A stretch of 64,000 nt of DNA, from positions 999,514-1,063,513 of the forward strand of contig NZ_CP025117.1 in the NCBI RefSeq assembly GCF_002831645.1, given 5' to 3'. Below are positions 1-8,842 of the stretch, piece by piece. Origin of the DNA: Olleya sp. Bg11-27. GTDB lineage: Bacteria; Bacteroidota; Bacteroidia; Flavobacteriales; Flavobacteriaceae. The notes below the pieces were generated by a model. The model was not told the origin of the DNA. It did not search any database and saw only the letters and a program-made list of their open reading frames with translations. Position 1 is the stretch's first letter; every line of letters begins with the position of its first letter. The position numbers were made by a program, and so were the translations under genes.

Positions 1-2640
1 TTACCTACGGCGTTATACGGTGTAATCGTTACATATAGCGTTGCCGTTTCAGGTAAATCTGACGCTAAGTTGTACGTGATGACGTTTCCAACATCTTCGT
101 TGTCTAAAATATCAGTTCCACCTGTAGTTGTTCCCACAGAAATAATATAACCAGTCGCATCGGTTGCAGCAGTCCAACTTAAATCCGTAGTAATGTCTAC
201 ATCTGTAGCGTTGTTTAACGGTGTCGTTAAAGTCGTACAGATAGGAGGTGTTGGTAATGTTTCTGTAGTAAATGATTCTTCAGTACATCCTGTAGCATTA
301 CCTACTGCGTTATACGGCGTAATGGTTACATATATAATTGCTGTTTCAGGTAAATCAGACGCTAAGTTGTACGTGATGACGTTTCCGACGTCTTCATTAT
401 CTAAAATATCAGTTCCACCTAAAGTAGTTCCTACAGAAATAATATAACCAGTCGCATCTGTTGCAGCAGTCCAACTTAAGTCTGTAGTAATATCTACGTC
501 TGTAGCGTTGTTTAACGGTGTCGTTAAAGTTGTACAGTTAGGAGGTGTTGGTAATGTTTCTGTAGTAAACGATTCCTCAGAACATCCTGTGGCATTACCT
601 ACGGCGTTATAGGGTGTAATGGTTACATATAGCGTTGACGTTTCAGGTAAATTTGACGCTAGGTTGTAGGTGATGACGTTTCCAACGTCCTCGTTATCTA
701 AAATATCAGTTCCACCTGTAGTTGTTCCTACAGAAATGATATAACCAGTTGCATCGGTTGCAGCAGTCCAACTTAAATCCGTAGTAATGTCTACGTCCGT
801 AGCATTATTTAACGGTGTCGTTAAAGTCGTACAGTTAGGAGGTGTTGGTAATGTTTCTGTAGTAAATGATTCCTCAGTACATCCTGTAGCATTGCCTACT
901 GCGTTATACGGTGTAATGGTTACATATAGCGTTGACGTTTCAGGTAAATCAGACGCTAAGTTGTACGTGATGACGTTTCCAACATCTTCGTTATCTAAAA
1001 TATCAGTTCCACCTGTAGTTGTTCCCACAGAAATTGTATATCCAGTAGCATCGGTTGCAGCAGTCCAGCTTAAATCGGTAGTAATATCTACGTCTGTAGC
1101 GTTGTTTAACGGTGTCGTTAAAGTGGTACAGTTAGGAGCTGTTGGTAATGTTTCTGTAGTAAACGATTCCTCAGTACATCCTGTAGCATTACCTACGGCG
1201 TTATACGGCGTAATCGTTACATATAGCGTTGCTGTTTCAGGTAAATCAGACGCTAAGTTGTACGTGATGACGTTTCCAACATCTTGGTTGTCTAAAATAT
1301 CAGTACCACCAGATGTTGTTCCCGCAGAAATAATATAACCAGTCGCATCTGTTGCAGCAGTCCAGCTTAAGTCTGTAGTAATATCTACGTCTGTAGCATT
1401 GTTTAACGGTGTTGTTAAAGTCGTACAGTTAGGAGGTGTTGGTAATGTTTCTGTAGTAAATGATTCCTCAGTACATCCTGTCGCATTACCTACCGCGTTA
1501 TAGGGTGTAATGGTTACATATAGTGTTGCTGTTTCAGGTAAATCTGACGCTAGGTTGTACGTGATGACGTTTCCAACATCTTCGTTGTCTAAAATATCAG
1601 TTCCACCTGTAGTTGTTCCCACAGAAATGATATAACCAGTTGCATCTGTTGCAGCAGTCCAGCTTAAATCCGTAGTAATATCTACGTCTGTAGCGTTGTT
1701 TAACGGTGTCGTTAAAGTCGTACAGTTAGGAGCTGTTGGTAATGTTTCTGTAGTAAACGATTCCTCAGTACATCCTGTCGCATTACCTACCGCGTTATAC
1801 GGTGTAATGGTTACATATAGTGTTGCTGTTTCAGGTAAATCTGACGCTAAGTTGTACGTGATGACGTTTCCAACATCTTCGTTGTCTAAAATATCAGTTC
1901 CACCTGTAGTTGTTCCCACAGAAATAATATAACCAGTCGCATCTGTTGCAGCAGTCCAGCTTAAGTCTGTAGTAATGTCTACGTCTGTAGCGTTGTTTAA
2001 CGGTGTCGTTAAAGTCGTACAGTTCGGAGGTGTTGGTAATGTTTCTGTAGTAAACGATTCCTCAGTACATCCTGTGGCATTACCTACGGCGTTATACGGT
2101 GTAATGGTTACATATAGCGTTGACGTTTCAGGTAAGTCAGACGCTAAGTTGTACGTGATGACGTTTCCAACATCTTGGTTGTCTAAAATATCAGTACCAC
2201 CAGTTGTTGTTCCCGCAGAAATAATATAACCAGTCGCATCTGTTGCAGCAGTCCAGCTTAAGTCTGTAGTAATGTCTACGTCTGTAGCGTTGTTTAACGG
2301 TGTCGTTAAAGTCGTGCAATTAGGAGGTGTTGGTAATGTTTCTGTAGTAAATGATTCCTCAGTACATCCTGTAGCGCTAGCTACCGCGTTGTAAGGTGCA
2401 ATCGTAACAAATATGGTAGATGTTTCAGGTAAATCTGAAGCTAAGTTGTAAGTGACTACATTCCCAACATCTGTAAGTGCAAGAATATCAGTTCCACCTG
2501 TAGTTGTTCCCACAGAAATTGTATATCCAGTAGCATCGGTTATAGCTGTCCAGCTTAAATCTGTAGTAATGTCTACGTCCGTAGCGTTGTGTAACGGAGC
2601 AGTCAGAGTGGTACAATTTGGAGGGTCTGTAGATGCAGAA
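1..2640 (-). repeat. Tandem array of near-identical 297-bp FN3-encoding repeats
   Basis: The same block recurs every 297 bases exactly. Equivalent points fall at 151, 448, 745, 1042, 1339, 1636, 1933, 2230 and 2527, which is 99 codons per unit and keeps the frame. Copies from 1 to about 2390 differ by only scattered bases. The units further upstream in the gene (about 2640-3540) are clearly diverged and one is 6 bases longer. The pattern fits recent unequal-crossover expansion towards the C-terminal end. The array continues past the left edge, so its copy number is unknown. Confidence 0.95.
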
Positions 2641-5600
2641 TCTCCTGTTCTAAAACTTTCTTCAGTACAACCTAGGGCATCACCAACTGCGTTGTAAGGT
2701 GTGATGTTTACAAAAATTAAACGATTAGTATTTAAGTCGTCAGGAAGATCGTAAGTGGTTACATTTCCAACATCAATATTATTAAGAATTTCAATACCGC
2801 CACCAGTGGTACCTACTGAAAGTAAGTAACCTGTGGCATTCGGTACGGCATTCCAGCTAAAATCAGTATCTATTGAGACATCTGTAGTGCCATCTAAAGG
2901 TAATGTTAAGCTGGTACACTCTGGAGCAACAGGAATGGTTTCTGTGGTGAAACTCTCTTCGGCGCATGTTATAGCATCTCCAATAGTATTATATGGTGTT
3001 ATTTGTACGTAAATTATAGTGTTTTCAGGGAAGTCTGAAGCTAATTGATAGGCTGTTACATTAGAAACATCCATGTCATTTAGTATATCACTACCTCCTG
3101 ACGTTGTTCCTACTGTAATTCTATAACCATCTGCATTGGCAATTGGTTCCCATTCTAAATCAGTGTCTACAGGTATATCTGTGCTCCCATGTAATGGTAA
3201 TGTTAAGGTTGTACAATCTGGAACTGTTGCGATGCTATTGTTGATAATAGTGAAACTTTCCATTGTACAGGCTAACGGCTCTCCTTCATCATTAAAAGGA
3301 GTAATCGTAACTTGTACAAGTTCACCTCCTGAAAAATCTGTCAAAAATTGATACGATGTTTCTGTAACTATTTCATTATCTACTAATAAGATGTTTCCAG
3401 GTTGTGTTACGACTGTTAATGTATAGCCTCTAGCATAAAGAGCGCGTTCCCAAGTAAGATTTGTATTAACAGGAACATCGATGTCTCCATTTGCAGGCGA
3501 AATTAATTGGGTACAAGTTGGTATTGGACAGTCTAAAATATCTCCTGTAAATGTCCATCCATAAGTATCAATCATAGATTGTCTTTGTACTTCGGCATCA
3601 CAATACAGTAAGGTTTGGGCACCAAGGTTTATATTGTAATTTAAGACTAGCTCAGACCAAGCGATTAGTGTTGCATCATAATTCTCTCTAGATAATGCAG
3701 TATAATCAAGCATGTATTGCATGTCGGTAACATCGCTAACATCCCAAGCAGACAATGGCTGGTTAAAAGCTGTAGCGTTACTAAACATGTATTTCATATC
3801 TGTGGTTCCAATAATCCAATCGTCTAAATTTTGATCGAAAGCGGTTGCGTTTCTAAACATAGAAATCATATTAGAAACATTAGTGACTCTCCAGCTATTA
3901 AGTGTTTGATTAAAGGCTATGGCGTCATAAAACATTTCTTCCATAGTAATAACCCCTCTTACATTCCAACCGTCGATAGTTTCATTAAAAACGCTAGCGC
4001 CTCTAAACATCTCTTCCATAGTTCTTACAGAAGCCACGTTCCATGAGTTCATGGTTTGATTGTAACTGATGGCATTTTTAAACATCGCTTCCATTGTGGC
4101 AACAAAAGACACATTCCAAATGTCTATGTTTTGATTAAAAGCAGAGGCGCCACTAAACATTTCGGCCATAGTTAAGACTTCTCCGGTGTTCCAATTGTTT
4201 AATGTTTGATTAAAAACAATAGCATTTTTAAACATGCTTTCCATATTGGTTACAGAAGCTACGGTCCAGTCATTAATTGGTGAGTTAAAAGCGCTTGCGT
4301 TTTCAAACATAGAAGGCATTAAAGTAACAGAGCTTACAGTCCAATCGTTTAAGTCTTGGTTAAATACCAGGGCTTTTTCAAACATAGAAGTCATGTTGGC
4401 AACAGCACTAACATCCCAAAGGTTTAATGGTTGATTAAAGGCTTCTGCGCTTTCAAACATAGAGGTCATATCTACTACAGAATTGACGTCCCACCCATTT
4501 AATGGCTTGTTAAAGGCTTTAGCACTCTCAAATGTTGATGCCATATTTATAACATTGGTTACGTTCCAGGCGCTAATATTTTGATTAAATGTTACCGCAC
4601 TTTCAAACATAGATTGCATGTTGGTTACCGCAATTGGAACCCAATTATCTAAAGGCATATTGAAGTTTGTAGCACTTTCAAACATAGAACTCATGTCGGT
4701 AACGGCAGTGACACTCCAGCTATTAATATTTTGGTTAAATGCTGTCGCATTTTCAAACATAGAAGACATATTAGTCACATTGTTGACAGTCCAAATATCT
4801 ATTGGTTGATCAAAAACGGGTGCGTTGTTAAACATAGATTCCATGTCGGTTACAGAAGTTACATCCCAACCGAGTAGTGGTTGGTTGAATAAACTAGCTC
4901 TATTAAACATCAGTCTCATGGTGGTTACGGCACTCACGTCCCAGCTATTGATATTTTGGTTAAATGCACTAGAAGATGAAAACATTGTAGACATATCTGT
5001 AACATTACTTGTAATCCAATTGTCTAATGGTTGATCAAAATCACTTGCACTAGAAAACATAGATGACATATTGGTCACGTTGGAAACATCCCAATCATTT
5101 AAAGGCTGGTTAAAATCACTTGCACTTTGAAACATTCTAGACATATCTTCTATGTTACTAACATCCCAATCGTTTATATCGCCATTAAAAAGACTAGCTG
5201 ATCCAAACATACGATACGCAGTTGTGACCTGTGATAAGTCTGGTTTATCAGTTGCATTGTATTCCATGTTCGAACATCCGTAGAAAGCATCTTTCATAGA
5301 TTGCCATTGCTGGGTCCCCCATTGGTCTATGGATAGTAGTTTTTTACTGTCAGAAAAATAAGAAGAATAATAATGCGCAGGATAATCACCAATAATACTG
5401 ATAGTGTAAATACCAGGAACAAGGTAAGTATGTGTAATATCTCCTGTGACATTATTGTTAAATTGATTGTCTCCCCAATCTATAGAGTAGTTATAAGTTA
5501 AATAATCTGGATAACCAGAATTAGTATCTATTTCAAGTTGATTGGCAGCACTAGTGTAACTTTGTGCTATGGATGTGTCAATGGTAAGTTTAAAAGCGGT

Positions 5601-7751
5601 CGGGTCGTTTACCCAACTAGATATAACGGTAAAACTTTCTTCTGTACACCCTATGGCATCCCCATCAGTAGTATTGTAAGGTACTATGGTAATATAAACC
5701 GTGTCCCCAGGAGTTAAGTCTGATGTAAGGTCTAAACTAGTTACGTTACCGACGTCTAGATTAGTCTCCGTAGCAGTAATAGTTCCTCCGTTTTCTATTC
5801 TATAGCTAATTTTATAGCCTGTAGCTCCAGGAACGGCTTCCCAAGTTAAATTAGTATTGGCAGGGACGTTAGTATCCCCATTAGCAGGAGAGACTAAAGA
5901 CGTACAAAGCACAAATGAACAGTTAATAATATCGTCATTGATGGTCCAGCTAGAATTATCTATTAGGTTTTGTCGTTCCTCTCTACTATCGCAATAGTTT
6001 AATCCTTGAGCACCAAGCGTCACATTATCTCTTACCGGTTGTAATTCCCAACTGATTAATGTGTTATCATAATTAGTTTGAGACAAACCAGAATTATCTA
6101 GCATGTCAGACATATTTGATACATTACTTATGTTCCAAGAGGACAAACTTTGATCAAATGTAGCCGCATTTCCAAACATGGAAGACATATTAGTTACACT
6201 AGAAGTATCCCAGCTGTTTAGAGGTTGATTAAAAACTGTAACAACGTTATAAGTATAAAACATGTATGACATGTTGGTTACAGCTGAAGTCTGCCAGCCA
6301 TTTAATGGTTGATTAAATGTTAGTGCTCTATTAAACATAGAACTCATGTTTCTAACTTTGCTAACATCCCAAATGTCTAGCGGTTGATTAAAGGCGTCGG
6401 CCGAATAGAACATAGAGTTCATATCAGTAACATTACTAACATCCCAACCTGTAATAGCTTGATTAAAAGCATTAGCATATTGAAACATCGCACTCATATT
6501 AGTGACATTGCTAACAATCCAACCTGTAATATCTTGATTAAATACATAAGCACTTTCAAACATAGAAGACATTTTAGTAACATTACTAACATCCCAAACC
6601 GTAATGTCCTCATTAAAACGAGAGGCGCTTTCAAACATTGATTCCATATTTGTAACCGCAGTAACAATCCAACTATTTAAGGGTTGATTAAAATATTTGT
6701 TATCTCTAAACATGAAACTCATGTTGGTTACATTACTAACGTCCCAATTGTTTATTGGTTGGTTGAATGTCGTAGTCCAATAATACCCGTCAAACATATG
6801 AGACATATTGGTCACATTGCTAACAATCCAATCGTTTAGAGGTTGGTTAAAGACTGTGTTTCTATAAAACATATAAGACATGTCCTCAACATTACTCACA
6901 TTCCAAATTTCTATAGGTTGATTAAAACCCGAATAAGCAAACATATTAGACATAGTGGTCACATTATTAACCAACCAACTACTTAAAGGTGAGTTAAAAG
7001 CGCTAGCATTATAAAACGTGTAAGACATATCTGTGACTCTAGTAACTTCCCAACCATTTATATTTTGATTAAAAGACGCAGCATAATAAAACATTTTGGA
7101 CATAGTTGTTACTTGTGCCGTATTCCAATTGTCTAGGGGTTCGTTAAAGCTTGATGTGCGATAGAATGTTTCTGACATATCGATAACACTTCCTGTATTC
7201 CACAAGTCTAAAGGTCTGTTAAAGGTCGTAGCGCCATAAAATAGACCTGAAAGATCTGTAATAGAGCTTACATCCCAATGGTTTATAATACCGTTAAAAG
7301 ATTCGGCATTTTTAAACATGTTTTTAAGAGTGGTTACTTGTGATAAATCAGGAGCACCTATGGCGTCAAAATTTAAATTTTCGCAACCATAAAAAGCATT
7401 TTCCATAGTTTGCCATTGGATGTTACCCCAATTTAAAATCTCTATAATTTTTAATTTATCACCTTGATTATTAAAATATATAGACGGGAAAGTTCCATCA
7501 ATAGTTATAGTGTAGGTGTTTGGAGTCGCATAGGTATGGGTAATATCACCTGTAACTCCCGTGTCCGTTTGTCCGTCTCCCCAATCTACATTATAATTAT
7601 AGGTGTACGCTGGATTTGTTGGTATTTCAATTTCGTTAATTGCGGAAGTCCCTGTATCTGTATTCGACGTATTCCAAAGCGATGAGAATTCGTTTTGTGA
7701 AAATGAAGTGAGGCTTAAAAATAAAAAGAGTAAGGTAATCGTGTGTTTCAT
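1..7751 (-). CDS. Giant secreted BspA-like (DUF285) / PKD / fibronectin-III repeat surface protein, C-terminus outside window
   Basis: The minus strand is open in one frame from the ATG at 7749-7751 to base 1, at least 2583 codons; I checked the frame at several points near 7750, 5091, 1176 and 3. Residues 1-20 are a signal peptide ending in a SFSQN-type site. A PKD-like domain (VDWGDG, then HTY and YTITI) follows at about 40-90. Two arrays of ~25-residue BspA/DUF285 repeats (pattern NMSxMFxxAxxFNQPLxxWDVSNVT) lie at about 140-550 (17 units) and 840-1345 (21 units). Between them are one FN3-like domain (about 612-707) and a second PKD-like domain. From about residue 1404 onward there are at least twelve FN3-like repeats of 99 residues. 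This family is cell-surface or secreted; an adhesion role is inference. A T9SS signal would lie beyond the left edge. Confidence 0.9.
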   Translation of the reverse strand, partial: MKHTITLLFLFLSLTSFSQNEFSSLWNTSNTDTGTSAINEIEIPTNPAYTYNYNVDWGDGQTDTGVTGDITHTYATPNTYTITIDGTFPSIYFNNQGDKLKIIEILNWGNIQWQTMENAFYGCENLNFDAIGAPDLSQVTTLKNMFKNAESFNGIINHWDVSSITDLSGLFYGATTFNRPLDLWNTGSVIDMSETFYRTSSFNEPLDNWNTAQVTTMSKMFYYAASFNQNINGWEVTRVTDMSYTFYNASAFNSPLSSWLVNNVTTMSNMFAYSGFNQPIEIWNVSNVEDMSYMFYRNTVFNQPLNDWIVSNVTNMSHMFDGYYWTTTFNQPINNWDVSNVTNMSFMFRDNKYFNQPLNSWIVTAVTNMESMFESASRFNEDITVWDVSNVTKMSSMFESAYVFNQDITGWIVSNVTNMSAMFQYANAFNQAITGWDVSNVTDMNSMFYSADAFNQPLDIWDVSKVRNMSSMFNRALTFNQPLNGWQTSAVTNMSYMFYTYNVVTVFNQPLNSWDTSSVTNMSSMFGNAATFDQSLSSWNISNVSNMSDMLDNSGLSQTNYDNTLISWELQPVRDNVTLGAQGLNYCDSREERQNLIDNSSWTINDDIINCSFVLCTSLVSPANGDTNVPANTNLTWEAVPGATGYKISYRIENGGTITATETNLDVGNVTSLDLTSDLTPGDTVYITIVPYNTTDGDAIGCTEESFTVISSWVNDPTAFKLTIDTSIAQSYTSAANQLEIDTNSGYPDYLTYNYSIDWGDNQFNNNVTGDITHTYLVPGIYTISIIGDYPAHYYSSYFSDSKKLLSIDQWGTQQWQSMKDAFYGCSNMEYNATDKPDLSQVTTAYRMFGSASLFNGDINDWDVSNIEDMSRMFQSASDFNQPLNDWDVSNVTNMSSMFSSASDFDQPLDNWITSNVTDMSTMFSSSSAFNQNINSWDVSAVTTMRLMFNRASLFNQPLLGWDVTSVTDMESMFNNAPVFDQPIDIWTVNNVTNMSSMFENATAFNQNINSWSVTAVTDMSSMFESATNFNMPLDNWVPIAVTNMQSMFESAVTFNQNISAWNVTNVINMASTFESAKAFNKPLNGWDVNSVVDMTSMFESAEAFNQPLNLWDVSAVANMTSMFEKALVFNQDLNDWTVSSVTLMPSMFENASAFNSPINDWTVASVTNMESMFKNAIVFNQTLNNWNTGEVLTMAEMFSGASAFNQNIDIWNVSFVATMEAMFKNAISYNQTMNSWNVASVRTMEEMFRGASVFNETIDGWNVRGVITMEEMFYDAIAFNQTLNSWRVTNVSNMISMFRNATAFDQNLDDWIIGTTDMKYMFSNATAFNQPLSAWDVSDVTDMQYMLDYTALSRENYDATLIAWSELVLNYNINLGAQTLLYCDAEVQRQSMIDTYGWTFTGDILDCPIPTCTQLISPANGDIDVPVNTNLTWERALYARGYTLTVVTQPGNILLVDNEIVTETSYQFLTDFSGGELVQVTITPFNDEGEPLACTMESFTIINNSIATVPDCTTLTLPLHGSTDIPVDTDLEWEPIANADGYRITVGTTSGGSDILNDMDVSNVTAYQLASDFPENTIIYVQITPYNTIGDAITCAEESFTTETIPVAPECTSLTLPLDGTTDVSIDTDFSWNAVPNATGYLLSVGTTGGGIEILNNIDVGNVTTYDLPDDLNTNRLIFVNITPYNAVGDALGCTEESFRTGDSASTDPPNCTTLTAPLHNATDVDITTDLSWTAITDATGYTISVGTTTGGTDILALTDVGNVVTYNLASDLPETSTIFVTIAPYNAVASATGCTEESFTTETLPTPPNCTTLTTPLNNATDVDITTDLSWTAATDATGYIISAGTTTGGTDILDNQDVGNVITYNLASDLPETSTLYVTITPYNAVGNATGCTEESFTTETLPTPPNCTTLTTPLNNATDVDITTDLSWTAATDATGYIISVGTTTGGTDILDNEDVGNVITYNLASDLPETATLYVTITPYNAVGNATGCTEESFTTETLPTAPNCTTLTTPLNNATDVDITTDLSWTAATDATGYIISVGTTTGGTDILDNEDVGNVITYNLASDLPETATLYVTITPYNAVGNATGCTEESFTTETLPTPPNCTTLTTPLNNATDVDITTDLSWTAATDATGYIISAGTTSGGTDILDNQDVGNVITYNLASDLPETATLYVTITPYNAVGNATGCTEESFTTETLPTAPNCTTLTTPLNNATDVDITTDLSWTAATDATGYTISVGTTTGGTDILDNEDVGNVITYNLASDLPETSTLYVTITPYNAVGNATGCTEESFTTETLPTPPNCTTLTTPLNNATDVDITTDLSWTAATDATGYIISVGTTTGGTDILDNEDVGNVITYNLASNLPETSTLYVTITPYNAVGNATGCSEESFTTETLPTPPNCTTLTTPLNNATDVDITTDLSWTAATDATGYIISVGTTLGGTDILDNEDVGNVITYNLASDLPETAIIYVTITPYNAVGNATGCTEESFTTETLPTPPICTTLTTPLNNATDVDITTDLSWTAATDATGYIISVGTTTGGTDILDNEDVGNVITYNLASDLPETATLYVTITPYNAVG
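3690..5240 (-). repeat. Second BspA/DUF285 leucine-rich-like repeat array (about 21 units)
   Basis: Minus-strand translation shows about 21 consecutive units of 24-25 residues (roughly 72-75 bp) with an MF-xxA-xxFNQ core followed by W-DVS-VT-M. Units differ in DNA sequence, so this is an old protein repeat and not a recent DNA amplification. It ends in a degenerate capping unit with the sequence MLDYTALS. Confidence 0.85.
6080..7340 (-). repeat. First BspA/DUF285 repeat array (about 17 units)
   Basis: Same repeat type as the downstream array, 17 units counted by the MF/TF-xxA-xxFNQ core. The capping unit MLDNSGLS closely resembles the cap of the second array. The whole block PKD - DUF285 array - cap - FN3 therefore appears twice in the protein and probably arose by an ancient internal duplication. 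Confidence 0.8.
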
Positions 7752-7905
7752 GAAATAAAATTTTAAAAAAGCGGTAAAATTAATTTTAAATTTTGAGAGT
7801 AAGGGCTTAGTGTTTTGATTAAAAACCGTCCGTTTGTTTGAAAGCAATTGGTTTATGGTGATTGATTAGATGCTGACATTTAAATCTAACAGGTTTGGTT
7901 TTGTT

Positions 7906-8550
7906 TTATCCCCAACCGTATTTGTCCTCGTCTAATATAAATTGACTCATTAATCTTATAAATAGGCCTCCTGTACCGAAAGCTATTTTATCTTGCTCCG
8001 GAAAAGCCTCATTATCTTCAACAGTTAAACCATGGTCCGCGATTATTATAACCGGTTCTCCTAAAGCATTTTTGTGTTGGTGATCCCAGATAATCCAATT
8101 TTGACCAGCATCACAAAAGCCTTGATGCCTTTCTTCATCACCTTCAAGTTCTTCCATCATAAATTCTGAAGAAGGCGCGTCTCCATCATACCCATAAAAG
8201 TCTATATAATCAGGGACGCCATCACCAAAAATTATTGTGTTATGCATTTGAACTACCGTTTTATAAGAGTCTGGTATTGTAAAAGGCGTGTCTTTAAAAT
8301 CGCCTTGATAAGGCGCGCCAAAAGTTATGTTAACTTCGTCTTCATCCTCGTTTTCAAAAGTTATCTTTAGAGCTTTATCATAGTGTATCGCTACAATTTT
8401 AGTGGCAATTGTTTTTAGTATTTCAAGGCATGGCACGGTTAAAGCCCATGGTTTAAAATAAGTGATAAACGCGGTCTTCAACTCAGATTCTTGTAATAGG
8501 GATAATTCTTTTGGTGTCATATTTATAGTATAGCGTGTTTCAAAATGCAA
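7906..8550 (-). CDS. Uncharacterised acidic cytoplasmic protein (214 aa)
   Basis: I do not recognise the family. The protein has no signal peptide or membrane segment and is rich in Asp and Glu. It contains a central stretch of aromatic and acidic residues (YIDFYGYDGDAP) and ends in a hydrophobic segment, GGLFIRLMSQFIL. The general look of a small beta-rich acidic protein with a C-terminal helix is like SMI1/KNR4 (SUKH) immunity-type proteins, but I see no decisive motif. A second in-frame ATG 10 codons in (at 8520) precedes TPKELSLL and could be the real start. It is read toward the giant surface-protein gene's promoter region, with 154 bases between them. Confidence 0.6.
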   Translation of the reverse strand: MHFETRYTINMTPKELSLLQESELKTAFITYFKPWALTVPCLEILKTIATKIVAIHYDKALKITFENEDEDEVNITFGAPYQGDFKDTPFTIPDSYKTVVQMHNTIIFGDGVPDYIDFYGYDGDAPSSEFMMEELEGDEERHQGFCDAGQNWIIWDHQHKNALGEPVIIIADHGLTVEDNEAFPEQDKIAFGTGGLFIRLMSQFILDEDKYGWG

Positions 8551-8842
8551 AGGTCTTGTTCTTCAGAGAACTTTAATACCCTGAATTCAGTGAAAAATGC
8601 AATGATTAAGATTTTAGTAGTATATCTGTTGCTTTTTTTGAGCATAGTCGCTTTAGTTTAAAAAGAATAGATCGTCCATAACTGTGCTTTGTCTTAAAAT
8701 AATGCTCTAAGTTCTGATGTTTATATCATATTGAATGATTTTACTTTTTTGCTCTAAAAACAGTGGGTCAAAGTGGGTTTTCTTAAAATAAGGCGTTATT
8801 TTTAATTAAATTATAAATTATCACCCTTAAAATTATCAAATT

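Noticed and set aside
1-3540. Regular repeats that could suggest a CRISPR array or satellite DNA
   Set aside because: Units are 297 bp, contiguous, in frame, and encode FN3-like domains; no short repeat/unique spacer pattern.
193-7685. Many plus-strand reading frames of 61-183 codons across the first 7.7 kb
   Set aside because: They are antisense shadows of the repeats in the minus-strand giant gene; they recur with the 297-bp period and have no signals of their own.
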